A program made the position numbers and the translations under genes. From Macrotrachela quadricornifera (taxonomy: Eukaryota > Rotifera > Eurotatoria > Philodinida > Philodinidae), in the NCBI GenBank assembly GCA_022393335.1, contig JAJEKB010021607.1, positions 1,116,153 to 1,180,152 of the forward strand: a DNA stretch of 64,000 bases, in the 5' to 3' direction. A model generated the notes under the pieces. The model was given only the letters and a program-made list of their open reading frames with translations, did not search any database and had not been told where the DNA came from. How positions within the stretch are numbered: position 1 is the stretch's first letter; each line of letters begins with the position of its first letter. Shown in pieces: positions 24,186-34,387 of the stretch.

Positions 24186-25838
24186 GTGATGGATCTGTCA
24201 TTCTTTGAAAAGAAACGAGAAGAAGTCAATAAACAAGCTGAACGATTTCATGCTATTAATTCTTCAATTTTATTAGCTACAAGCTCGATATCGATCATTC
24301 CAACACAAAATGCTTCATCAATATTTCATCCTTCAACTCATGCATCTTCTCCTTCATATACATCTATACTTTCGGATTCATTGAATGTTACAACATCTTA
24401 TTTTCGAACTACATTTAGTCCTCTTACGGATGAAATAACAAGTAGAATTACACGAACTATTATTAATTGGCTTAACAAGAATAAACATGAATTAAATTTA
24501 GTAAATACTATTTTTAAGGAAGGTGTTATTTTTCGATTAGACTTAAACAAGCAACAAGATGGAATTGTGATGATTTGTAAACGTAGTACGAAAATAAGGA
24601 ATTCTTGTGGTAAGAAACTGATTTATTTAATTCTTACAATTAGTCAGTGTACTGATTTTATTTTGTGCTTACTCTGTTTATTAAGCTTTTTTGAGGATTT
24701 AAATCTTTATTATCTTGTTCAATCATATCAAAAGTTCATTTCTATAACGATCTGTATATGTGTCTGGCATGTTAAAACTAAAATGGTTTAAAAAGAACCT
24801 TCTCGTCTACTTTTTGCTTCTATATCAGCAAGAACTAAAAAAAATTTAATGAAACAAAATCTATCAGTTGATTTTAAGATTAACCTTGATTATTTAATGT
24901 TTATTCTACTTGAGAAAATAAAGATTATTTCTAAAGAGTTTTCTACTTTAAAAAGACTTCTTATTTCAGTTTTCGAATATCTATCGACATTTAATCAAAC
25001 CTGGTAAGTGCTTATTGATGACTGAACGCAAGCAAAATTTAATCCACAATGATGATACTTGTGACAATGAACAAAGTCAAACTTAATCAACTTCATCGAT
25101 TTCACGTCAATCAAAATCAATTTCAGTTACAGCTGCATCTTTCAAAAGCAAAAATCGTACTCGTTCCATTTCAAATGTCTCAAAAAAGAAAACAATCGAT
25201 CAAATTAGGTATTTTATCTCATCAGAAAATAGTTGTTTTTATTGTTTATTCTCTAGAATTGCTATAATTATGTAGAACAAGGCAATATAAGGAACTGTAA
25301 CGCTTATTTATTATGTATTTATTAGATTTTTTGTCAATACTAATGTGATTTTCGAAATTAAAGTAATTGATTTTTTATTATATTTTGATATTCATTTATT
25401 ATATAAAGACAATCATGGAATATTTGCTATTAAAATTTTTCCATGTCTGATATGATTCAATCGATTAATTAATCGTTCAGATTTTAATATAAAAAATTTC
25501 TCGTTAGAATTTCTTACATTGCTTCTAGTAAAAATCTTGTAATACCTATGCCATTACCTAATAACATTTTCGAGTTGCGACTTGAAGATTTTTGTCAGGT
25601 GGTGCAACAGCAATGTGGAACCACAATTGTCAAAATCTTACGTTATCTGGAAATCAACTCTACCGACTACCTTCTTAATATAAAAGATCTGTTCGCATTT
25701 TTTCGTCACATATCACCCAACCTGATATCCATAAAAAACAAAATGGGAATTACTTTAAGCATTGAAGATTTTCTAGTGAAAGAAGATCTCTTGTTTCAAG
25801 CAAATACTTTTATACAGAAATTACATGAATTTCAATAA
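24186..25838 (+). CDS. multi-exon gene of unknown function with a stop-containing cassette exon
   Basis: Exon 1 (24186-24609, 141 codons plus one base) is Ser/Thr-rich and then contains SRITRTIINWLNKNKHELNL. Exon 2 is 24796-25003. A third exon, 25077-25208 (132 nt, phase-compatible), encodes a Ser-rich stretch (SRQSKSISVTAASFKSKNRT) but has an in-frame TAA at 25084-25086. Exon 4 is 25529-25838 (contains VVQQQCGTTIVKILRYLEIN) and ends in TAA. Skipping exon 3 keeps the frame and gives 313 aa; including it ends translation. The same frame stays open for another 80 codons after 25838, then another ~24 after a TGA at 26082, which instead suggests that a once longer protein has decayed. I do not recognise the family. 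The splice sites are good except the acceptor of exon 3. Confidence 0.5.
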
Positions 25839-26158
25839 CAAATGTATTCATCAACAAGTAACAATATGACTATTTCTTCTACTCTTCTCGATCAATATTC
25901 TATTCTTCGAGACATTATTCATGTACTTCAAAATTCTCCATTGCAATCGAATCATTTTCGCAGCACTTTTAAATATACAGTTATCAAAGCAATTATTTCA
26001 AATCATGAACGCTCAAAGACTCATTATTCTTACAATGATTCTATTCGTAATTTTCCTTTCTGTGTCTACATTCTTGGTGGTTGAAATGTTTATGAATTCA
26101 TTCGTACCAACATTCCAGGTTTTCTTCCAAGTTTAACCAACACTCAACATTTACTTTA
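25839..26158 (+). pseudogene. in-frame continuation after the stop of the preceding gene
   Basis: Directly after the TAA at 25836, the same reading frame is open for 81 codons (25839-26081; contains LLDQYSILRDIIHVLQ and FKYTVIKAIISN), then a TGA, then 24 more codons (NVYEFIRTNIPGFLP) to a TAG near 26158. Composition is protein-like. It is most likely the old C-terminal part of the gene at 24186, now cut off by nonsense mutations. A separate small gene starting at the ATG at 25842 is the alternative. Confidence 0.45.
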
Positions 26159-26461
26159 GTGGCGTAACCAGGAATCTGGTGGTGCCTCATGCTATTTAAA
26201 AAGGCTCAATATATGTTATTTTAATTTTTCATAGAACTCAAATTAGGTGCTAAATTTTCACTTTCTCAAGAGAGACAGTACATTTTTTTTTCATGCTTTC
26301 ATTAAATATGATCATATGAACAGAAAAAAGAATAAAAAAGTAAATTAACACCAGTTATTTCAACATTATTCGACTATTCTTGTGCTGAAGTGTAAAAGCG
26401 CCAGCTGTCTTTTCATAATCAAGAGAAAAATCTCTCTCAATGGCTAATAAATATAAGACAC

Positions 26462-27115
26462 TTACGAGGCAACATCGCCAGGTGCTCTCCTCCGATATCA
26501 ATGAATTTTTGTCCACAGATAGTCCATAGTGGCCTAGTCAAAACTCTGAAAGGACTCGAGTTTCTAATGAAATATGACGAAGTTATTGGATTTCCAATAT
26601 GTCTATTTTCAAAAGATTCTTGTGAAGGACCCTAAGTATAAAAATAATTTTACTTTTGAATTTTGATGTGGAACTCCACTCATACAAAGGGCTTAACTAG
26701 ACCAGCTTGTGTAGAAAAATTTAGAAGTTTTAAACAAAGGCTCGTCGAGATGTAGAACTTTTTAATTTTAAGTCCTTCTCTACATATAGTGTGTATAACA
26801 CGCTTTTTTTTAAAGCTTCGTATCTCGACGAGACTTTGGTGGAAATTTCTAAATTTTTCTACACAGGCTAGTCTAGTTAAGACCTTTGTATACGTGGAGT
26901 TTTAGACTAAACTTCAAAAATACGATTATTTTCATACCTAGGATCCTTAACAGGAATCTTTTGGAAATAGACATATTGGAAATCCAATAACTTCGCTATA
27001 TCTCAATAGGAACCCGACTCCTTTCAAAGCTTTGACTAGCGCACTATGGAGTATTTGTGGACAAAAACTCATTCAAATCCGAGGAGAGCACCTGACGATG
27101 CTGCCTCGTTAGTCT
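26462..27115. repeat. foldback element (~650 bp, near-complete palindrome)
   Basis: The two halves are reverse complements from ACGAGGCAACATCG at the left end to a mirrored GATGCTGCCTCGT at the right end. They share, among others, GGTGCTCTCCTC, AGTTATTGGATTTCCAATAT and TGTGTAGAAAAATTTAGAA. The unpaired centre is only about 40 bp, near 26780. No coding potential. It sits inside the hAT-like element. Confidence 0.88.
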
Positions 27116-27174
27116 AACGTTAGACATACTGTTGCGTGCAGCAGTTTTGATAAGTTTTATTCTACGGCAATTTC

Positions 27175-27650
27175 GTTCTGTTGTGTCTAATGATAAAATT
27201 TCAAGATATAAATCAACTATATTTTCTGATTTCGATTGTTCCTACATAGGTTTTAACACTTGAAATTCATTGGATAATAATCAAATATCACAAGTAATAT
27301 AATACATAACTTTTTTAATTTTTGTACATCTAAAAATGCTGGATTACCAGGTGATAAAGATGAAATACCACTAAGAATTTCTATTTTTGTTTTGGAAAAC
27401 TAATTGTTCATCCCAATAAGAATAGTATCAATCATTGGGTAAAAGATAGTACTTCCATATTTGCTTTTACTATCGATTTCTTCTTGTTTACCAAGTGTAC
27501 TTATAATTAAACAATTTTTGAATCTTGTAAAAATTGCTCTTCTTCTTCGTTGTCACACTATAGCATTTGTTCCATTTGTGAACGATCGAGTTTGATTTTT
27601 GAAATATTATTAAGGGGTCACTTGGTAATTTCTTTGTATTGTATATTACA
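27175..27650 (-). pseudogene. hAT-family transposase remnant (DUF4371/ZMYM1-like)
   Basis: Translated in shifting minus-strand frames, the region gives YGSTIFYPMIDTILIGMNN, KIEILSGISSLSPGNPAFLD, and farther on SENIVDLYLEILSLDTT and RRIKLIKTAA. These resemble the middle and C-terminal parts of hAT-type transposase-derived proteins with a DUF4371 domain, in which a helix with (F/Y)xxxIDxxLxxM/L is followed by LxPxxxxFLD. Several stops and frameshifts separate the blocks, so it is not functional. Confidence 0.5.
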
Positions 27651-28284
27651 ATGTTGAGTCGATATCTTTGGTTGATGATGTTAAAAAGATTAAATAGAAG
27701 CTCACGACGATGTATGTTTATGAAAAAAAATGCAAGCTATATGCAGAATGATGATTATTCATCTACACGCAGTGATGTGCATAGAATATCAGAAGCGATG
27801 ATATCTACAGAAAGAAATCCAGGTAAAATATATCGAAAGGAGATGACATTCGAAGAGATGTCTCAAAGTGTAAGAAAGGTTAACTAATACATTTAGAAGA
27901 AGATATTATGGAATGATATCTACAGAAACGCATCAAGATGAAAAAGATGTTCATCAAGCGAAAAGAAATCATAGACATGAAGTAAACTGAGTTCACAAGA
28001 GGAGTATATTACAATATAGCAACATAGACAGAAACAAAAAATTAATCATACATCAGACGCTGCTTTGTGATCAATTAGTGTGGAATTTATTGTATAAATC
28101 TCACCCACTAACGGTTTTTCGAGGTCACGCAGTCAGCACAATAAGGCAAAAAATTAATGGCAAATCTTTATTTTCTTTCCATATTTTTCTCGGTGCCCGG
28201 GCGATCTCCCCCTAGTTATGTCACCACTTTTGAGATCATGAAAATTGATCACGTAGAATTTTGATTTATTTTTTTTTTAGAAAT

Positions 28285-28390
28285 AAAGAGTGCATAATTC
28301 GATTAAGTGTTATTTTGTAAATTGTAGAGCTTTTCACGTTACATCTAATAGCATGTCTTTTTATTTTAAATACAATGTATGAAGTAATTG
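28285..28390. repeat. copy of the ~200-bp repeat unit
   Basis: Contains GTAAATTGTAGAGCTTTTCAC followed by a GCATGT box, the reverse complement of the box found in the units at 12550, 12752 and 50600-51270. Confidence 0.5.
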
Positions 28391-29361
28391 AAAATTGAAA
28401 TGGAAAGTACATCTATTTAGTCTATGATAATCCATTAGATATACAGAATATTTCAAATATTATTTTATTCTCGTCTCTTGTAAAACATGTGTTACTTTTT
28501 TTTTTATATGTACATGTCTTAATTACATTCCAGTGTATACTTGAAATTATGATTTTATTATGACATTATATAGTTTTGTTATTCAAAATTGTTTACTAAC
28601 TGTTGTTAGTTTTAGATATTTTTTTAAAGTCTTAAAGGGGAATGTATTAGAGAATATAATAATTAAATAAAAGATATAAATTGTATGTTTTAAGTTTTAG
28701 TTTGACCACAAGATAACATTCAATATTTTATCTAATGTAGAAATGATGATTTTAAAAAGATAATTTTATTTTAAAATTCTTTTTTATATAAATTGTCGTT
28801 TTAATTAGAAAATAATTATTGCACATATATCATATTTGTTTTTAGTATGTGTTTATATATGTTTTTTTATGACAATGATGTTATGAACTAGAAAACATGG
28901 GCCATCGTCTTTTGCCAATATTAATGTCTTGTTTTTTTCGTACTATTCTTATCAATGAAAAGTAGGAATGTATGTTTAGTTAATATAAACATTATTCGTA
29001 TGTAACAGATTCGTTATGGAAGAATCATCGTCTTTTAGACATGTCAGAAATATAGTACATAAATGGTTTTTTTTCTTTTATTTTTCTTTCTATGCACAGC
29101 GTCTTCCTTCAAATAATTTTTAATATGTACTATTAGTGTGTTATTAAGGTACGTACATAATCGTACTTTAAGTATTCGTTCTGTACCGTATGCATGAATA
29201 GACTATGCATGTGACTATTCATTCATAGAGAATAATGAAAAAATCATTCTTTTTGTATTATAAATACATAATTTTTCCCTCGTTCGTTTTTTATGTTAAT
29301 AAAATCAATAGTTCTTACCTCATTCTACAATAAGTTGATATAAAAGAAAAAAATTGTAACT
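28391..29361. other. intergenic, no gene seen
   Basis: Very AT-rich with no supported gene. It includes the upstream region of the RTA1-like gene; no individual promoter element can be assigned with confidence. Confidence 0.5.
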
Positions 29362-30168
29362 ATGATGAATTTAACTGAGACGAAATATCCATTTTATTCG
29401 TATACTCCATCATATGTTACTGCCAGTATTTTTGCAATTTTGATATCTATATCATTACTTGGATGGTTTATTCAATCAATACGTGTAAAATGTCGTCCAC
29501 CTCCTTTGTGCATATTCATCTTTGTATCACATTTGACAACATTTATTGAACTTGTATTACGTGCTACACTTGATATCAATATATTAAATACAAAAAAATT
29601 ATATAGAATAACAGCACCAATGTTGAGTATGCCTCCTCGATTTTTACTTTTGGCTAATTATCATTGTTTAGTCGAATTACGAGGAAAAAAACCACGTGGA
29701 ATATTTGATCGAATAATTGATATTGTCGTTATAATTGGAGCAATAATAGGGGATGTTCTTCTTAGTATTGCTAATGAACTTTCTTTTAGTACAAACCATC
29801 GTTATTTAAGTTTTCATTTTCGACAAGGTTCAGCTGGATTTATTCTTTGTTTAGCTATACTTTTTTATATTGTTTGGTATTTAGCAGTACCACATGCTCG
29901 TCGTCTTTATGTTTTACCATTATTAGGTGTATCAAGTACATGTGTTTTAATTGAAGCTATTTACATTCAAGCACTATCTATTCCTTCAATATTTTTTGCA
30001 CTTAATCAATATGAATATTGGTATTATGCAGGTCATTTAATTCCTATTGTTTTTGCACTTATTACTTGGACAATATTTCATCCATTACGAATATTACCTC
30101 CACTAAAACGAGATGTTCCTCACGATGAAACTGGCAAAGAATTACTTCCACCACCACCCAAAATTTAA
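29362..30168 (+). CDS. seven-transmembrane RTA1-like protein, single exon (268 aa)
   Basis: An uninterrupted 268-codon frame has seven hydrophobic segments, at about residues 18-38, 48-70, 82-103, 117-140, 156-176, 181-203 and 222-240, and a short cytosolic tail (LKRDVPHDETGKELLPPPPK). Features that fit the RTA1 family (PF04479; fungal lipid-translocating or stress-resistance membrane proteins) are YTPSYVTASIFAIL at the start of helix 1, an E-L-x-x-R-x-T motif at the end of helix 2 (E63-R67), aromatic EYWYY before helix 7 and FHPLRIL at its end. RTA1 proteins are mainly known from fungi, so acquisition by transfer is possible (inference). No intron is present, unlike the neighbouring multi-exon genes. 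The first of two adjacent ATGs was taken as the start. Another 7TM family cannot be excluded without a search. Confidence 0.6.
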   Translation: MMNLTETKYPFYSYTPSYVTASIFAILISISLLGWFIQSIRVKCRPPPLCIFIFVSHLTTFIELVLRATLDINILNTKKLYRITAPMLSMPPRFLLLANYHCLVELRGKKPRGIFDRIIDIVVIIGAIIGDVLLSIANELSFSTNHRYLSFHFRQGSAGFILCLAILFYIVWYLAVPHARRLYVLPLLGVSSTCVLIEAIYIQALSIPSIFFALNQYEYWYYAGHLIPIVFALITWTIFHPLRILPPLKRDVPHDETGKELLPPPPKI

Positions 30169-30660
30169 TTGAAATTTTCTACTTTTTAAACATTATAATT
30201 TCTCTTTTAAATTAGTATATATTTGTTCTAATTTTGATTTAATGATAGGCTCATCAGAAAATTATTAATAAATTTGAATTTGTATGAAACTCTTAATATT
30301 AATGATAAAACATAGTTTGAATTGATTTGTTTTATTAATATCTATTCGACATTATATGAAAATAAAGTTGAATTTTGTTAGACTATATTAACTAAGAAAA
30401 ATAAATCGAATCAAATTTTTGAGAGATTTTTATTCTAGATTTTTCAAGTAAGTAATAGGTGAAATTTTCATTGGAAATAATATATCTGAGCATTATAAGC
30501 GAAATCATGTTCTTTTTTGTGAAGTTATGACCAAAAACTTAAACAAACAGAAATTAAAATAAAATATCATTGAATTAGATTTTTATATGTCCTCGTAGTA
30601 TTATATATACCAAATGGGTACATTATTGAAATGTTCTACTAGGTTTATCGTCATCAATTA
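30169..30660. other. 3' flank of the RTA1-like gene; duplicated segment
   Basis: Candidate polyadenylation signals (AATAAA) occur at about 30267 and 30361. From about 30525 the sequence matches 41635 onward (TTATRACCAAAARCTTAA), marking the left flank of the duplicated locus into which the foldback at 30661 inserted. Confidence 0.55.
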
Positions 30661-31274
30661 ATGAGCCTTATTCATCATTCGCTTGTTGCCCATGAACATG
30701 AATAAAAACGGCCATACAGTATGTCATCTGTTGTTAAGACCAGTGTCTTCGCTTTTATCTCTCTCTCTCTTTTGTTATCCTTTTCTCCAGCCTCTCTAAG
30801 AGACGAGATGTTAAATTATCACATTCTTTCTTCTCTTCTCTTTTGATATTTTTATCTCTTTGATCTTATTCTACTGTACGCTTTTGAGAAAATCATGAAT
30901 ATCAAGTAGGTGCGACAGTTATTTGACGTCAAACATCATATTAAATATTTTGTTAAGATGAATTTTTTTATCCACAGAATTTTATAAAAACTAGTATATT
31001 GTCACATAAAGATCACTACAGAGCGAGAAAAGTAGTTACTCATTTTTCATAAATTCAGGTAAGAAGAACTTAAAAACGAAAGTCGTTAGTGTTTCCCCTT
31101 GATAGTTGTGCAAATATTAGTATCACGAATGAAATGTTTGACGTAAAAATTATTTAATATATTTCTTTTTGTCAAATTCTGTGGATAAAAAAAGTTCGCT
31201 TTAACAAAATATCTAATACTAGAGGGGGTACCCACTGTAAAGAGAATATGGTTAAAGTTTTGCATCTTCCATCT

Positions 31275-31640
31275 GACTTTTTCTGCTGTACATAACATGT
31301 CTTTTACAGGACTGTTCCCCGCTGTGGCTGAGCCATCTGTAACAGAAATTCTTCCGTCACTCCTGAAGCCTCTATGACAGGACTTTTATCGGTATGCGTC
31401 AGGCATCTTTAACAGGATTGTTCCTGCTCAGCGTTAGGTATTTGCCATAGAACTCTTCTCGCCGTGCGTGATGCCTCTTTCATAGGACTTTTTTCATCGT
31501 ACCTGGAACCTCTGCGACAGAGCTTTTCCGGCCGTGCGTGGGATATGTTTCACAGAGGTTTTTCCCGTCGTGCGTGGAGTATCTTTCACAGAACTTTTTC
31601 CGCCGTGCATAAGGCAACTTCAGTGGGACTTTTGTCACCG
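31275..31640. repeat. diverged ~35-bp minisatellite, about 9-10 units
   Basis: Units of about 34-37 bp follow the pattern CCGTGCGTG-x(3)-ATCTTTCACAGGACTTTT with many substitutions. It is richer in G and C than its surroundings. Because the period is near 36, open frames on both strands become repetitive here (for example FHRGFSRRAWSIFHRTFS); these are not taken as genes. Confidence 0.75.
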
Positions 31641-31854
31641 GACTCAAGCTGACACCCTCACTCGCATCCACTTTGCACACGATCACTTTCAAAATTGCAT
31701 TGAACTGCGTCATTTGATTAGAAAGTGTATAAAATCAGTCTTTTACGACTTGGATGAAGTTCCACGCACGCATTCCTTTCTCATCTCCAATCACTCTGCC
31801 GACTTTCATTAGCGCACTCAAAGAACTGATGCGTGTAGTTCCGTGACGCTATCT

Positions 31855-32620
31855 CTCATGATGAATAAATACATAGCGAACAGACTCATCAAAATCTCGA
31901 TCTGTATTGATCGCGACGAAAATTCACCCAGCCCCTTCCACACACCCCGTTTGGTGGTTCCAACCTTAATATGACTTTTCTCAGAAGCTAAGTAAGTAGT
32001 ATGGAAACTTTTGTGGCGCTACCTATCACAGCGACTGAATGCATAGCGAACAGACAAACGTTCTTCTTTAAATATATAGATACTTCATCGTTGTGAGTTA
32101 AGAAAAACAACAAATACGTTGTTTTTGTGAGTCATAGAAAACTAATGGATACACCATAGTTGTGAATCAAAGAAACACTTGTATATATTTTTTTCTCTTA
32201 TAACCTATTAGAAGCATTCGATTTTCACATTTTAACCAAAGAACCATCGATACGAAATGATTCATCTTAGAATCATAACAAATTCGCTAAATTTCTGAAA
32301 AATTCGTGCAAATTTCATTTCCATATAACTTAGGTGAAATTTCACCCAAACACCACCATACTACTCCTACTAATGGTAACATCACTCTAAAAACCCACCG
32401 CTGGACTCAGAAAACTACCGCCTCAAGTTTGGTAGTGTTAGTTATGACAATACTATCTGGGTGCGATTTCACCTACACCCCACCACACACCCTCGGCAGG
32501 TGACCCCGCTATGACCTTCCTCCGGGCCTGGAGATGCACCATGGAAAGTTTGGTGACGCTAGCTTGTACAGGGACCGAATGCATAGCGAACAGACAGACA
32601 TTCTTCTTTATATATATAGA
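31855..32620 (+). repeat. three related element 3' termini
   Basis: The motif CATAGCGAACAGAC recurs at about 31870, 32041 and 32581. In the second and third copies it is followed by ATTCTTCTTTA-like sequence and TATATATAGAT. Each copy is preceded by a GTGRCGCTA box. This looks like the same 3' end, repeated, of a small retroelement or MITE family. Confidence 0.6.
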
Positions 32621-33402
32621 TGATGCTTGACGTCAAATAACTATTTCATCTTCTCGAGGCTAATTTTACTTTGCGGATACTTTTTTTCACCAATTAAAAA
32701 AAAATGTCCGCAAAGTAGAAGACATGCTTCTCGATATTCATGATTTTGTCAAAAGTGGAAAGTAGAATAAGATCAAAGAATTAAAAATATCAAAAGAGAA
32801 GAGAAGAAAGAATGTGATAATTTAACATCTCGCCTCTTAGAGAGGCTAGAGAAAAGGATAACAAAAGAGAGAGAGAGATAAAAGCGAAGACACTGGTCTT
32901 AGCAACAGATGACATACTGTATGGCCATTTTTATGCATGTTCGTGGGCAACCAGCGAATGATAAATAAGACTCATTGCATCTGATCAAATTCAAAAGACA
33001 ATGAATATTTTCACTTCGAATTCACATGGAAATTATGCAAATTTTCTCCAAGTATTTAAGTTTAGTTCATTTATTCAGAACTATATTAAAAACGTCGTAT
33101 ATAACTATTTATAAAATAAAAAAGCTTTAAATCGATATTATAAGTGTTCATAATTTGCTTATAATGAACATTTTGTAGGACGTATTTATTATCTATTAAA
33201 ATATAAATCAAATGATTGAATCATTGATGTCATTATTTGATAGTTCTAGTCGAGTGTAGTTTCACATTTTCATATAGAGAGTCTCATCTCCTTATACTCT
33301 GCAACAGTCAGACAAGAGAAGGTATTTTTTGAATCTATAGTCGATTCTAATACCGAATCTCGCCAATATTTTATCAATGATTCTGTTAACTTACCTGATT
33401 TG

Positions 33403-34218
33403 TTACAGATCACTACAACATTTTTTATGTTTTAAATAAATTTTCTTAATAGTATCACTAAATTTGTCCGTAGACTCTTTGACATAGAGAAATAGAGGAC
33501 CAACACCGTTACCATTCATGTTTATCATAGATTGCTTTGTTTCTAACTTCTTTTTTTTTGTGACAAGTTTTATGATTTTACGAATGTGGATATGATGATG
33601 ACGCTTAAAATATAGCAGCCAATAATCTGAGGTAATAAAATCAGTCAAACGTATTTTCTTCGTCTTCTATAGACTGTAGAGCTTCAAATCATTATTGTGC
33701 ACTAATAAATACTCCTTGCGAGCTTTTTCAAAACGATTACAAACATATGCATCGATCCTATTAAGTTTGTCTTTTATTTTTGTTAGTTGACAAACAAGAG
33801 CAAAAACAAATAATATACTATCTACATGGAACAGTCTTGAATCATTCTGATCAGTCTTTCACTGCCGTTTCTGTTTACTTGTTTTTTGGATCTTTCTCAT
33901 TGAAATAGTCGATTATCTCTTGCATGTATTCAAGACTATAAGATCGAAGTAGAAAAATTTTCTGTTACCATGAACATAGTCGTCATTTTCGAAGGATTCA
34001 TTTAGATTCTTATCGATTTCACTGCTTTCATCATCATTGAAATCGAACATATAATCGAGAGAAGCATCATTTTTCACATAAAACTGAGAACTATTGATTA
34101 TAGAAACAATAATATCAAATAAATGTTTACGAACTTCCTGATCGTGAGAGGAAGCGTTTCTTGATGGTTTGATAATACAGAAATTTGTTGAAACTAAATT
34201 TGAAAGAATTTTAATCAT
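33403..34218 (-). pseudogene. pogo-like transposase remnant with CENP-B/Tc5-type HTH
   Basis: Minus-strand blocks in order: a variable N-terminal part from the ATG at 34218 (acidic, FDFNDDESSEIDKN); SYSLEYMQEIIDYFNEKD in a shifted frame; DKLNRIDAYVCNRFEKARK and LVHNNDLKLYSL; an in-frame TAG; then LTDFITSDYWLLYFKRHHH, continuing as IRKIIKLVTKKK to a stop at 33403. The last block fits a CENP-B-type DNA-binding HTH as in pogo/Tigger transposases (W-L-x-x-F-K-x-R, then R-K-I-x-K-x-V-T). At least one frameshift and one nonsense codon are present, and no DDE catalytic domain follows. Confidence 0.6.
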
Positions 34219-34387
34219 ATTATATGGATTTATGTCAACATATTAAGCCAACAGTAAGGATCATCGAAATGATTAATAGAACATCTCGTTTAATTATGTT
34301 CCTTTCCGTTATTTTCTTTCTTTTTATCTTTCGTCTACTCTTTCTATAATCCTTGTGTCTGATAGAAATGCTAGAAATAATATATTC

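Larger units (their letters stand above)
26157..28229. mobile_element. decayed hAT-like DNA transposon (~2.07 kb)
   Basis: The left end reads AGTGGCGTAACCAGG (from 26158) and the right end, on the minus strand, reads AGTGGTGACATAACTAGG (to about 28226), a plausible pair of terminal inverted repeats. The minus strand inside carries a broken transposase (27175-27650). A foldback (26462-27115) is nested inside. I could not see a convincing 8-bp target duplication, so the exact ends are uncertain. Confidence 0.5.
30661..32975. mobile_element. large foldback element (~2.3 kb) with composite core
   Basis: The arms 30661-30941 and about 32619-32975 are reverse complements. They share CATCATTCGCT, GGCCATACAGTATG, AGACCAGTGTCTTCGC, the TCTCTCTCTCTTTTGTTATC run and TTTGACGTCAA. 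The right arm is longer by a ~75-bp hairpin (ACTTTGCGGATA against TGTCCGCAAAGT). The core holds a ~35-bp minisatellite (31275-31640) and several repeat termini. No transposase is visible. A related locus at 41635-41930 lacks the element, showing that it is an insertion. Confidence 0.85.

Noticed and set aside
31464..31812. Overlapping frames of 60-90 codons on both strands
   Set aside because: They are translations of the ~35-bp minisatellite and its flank.
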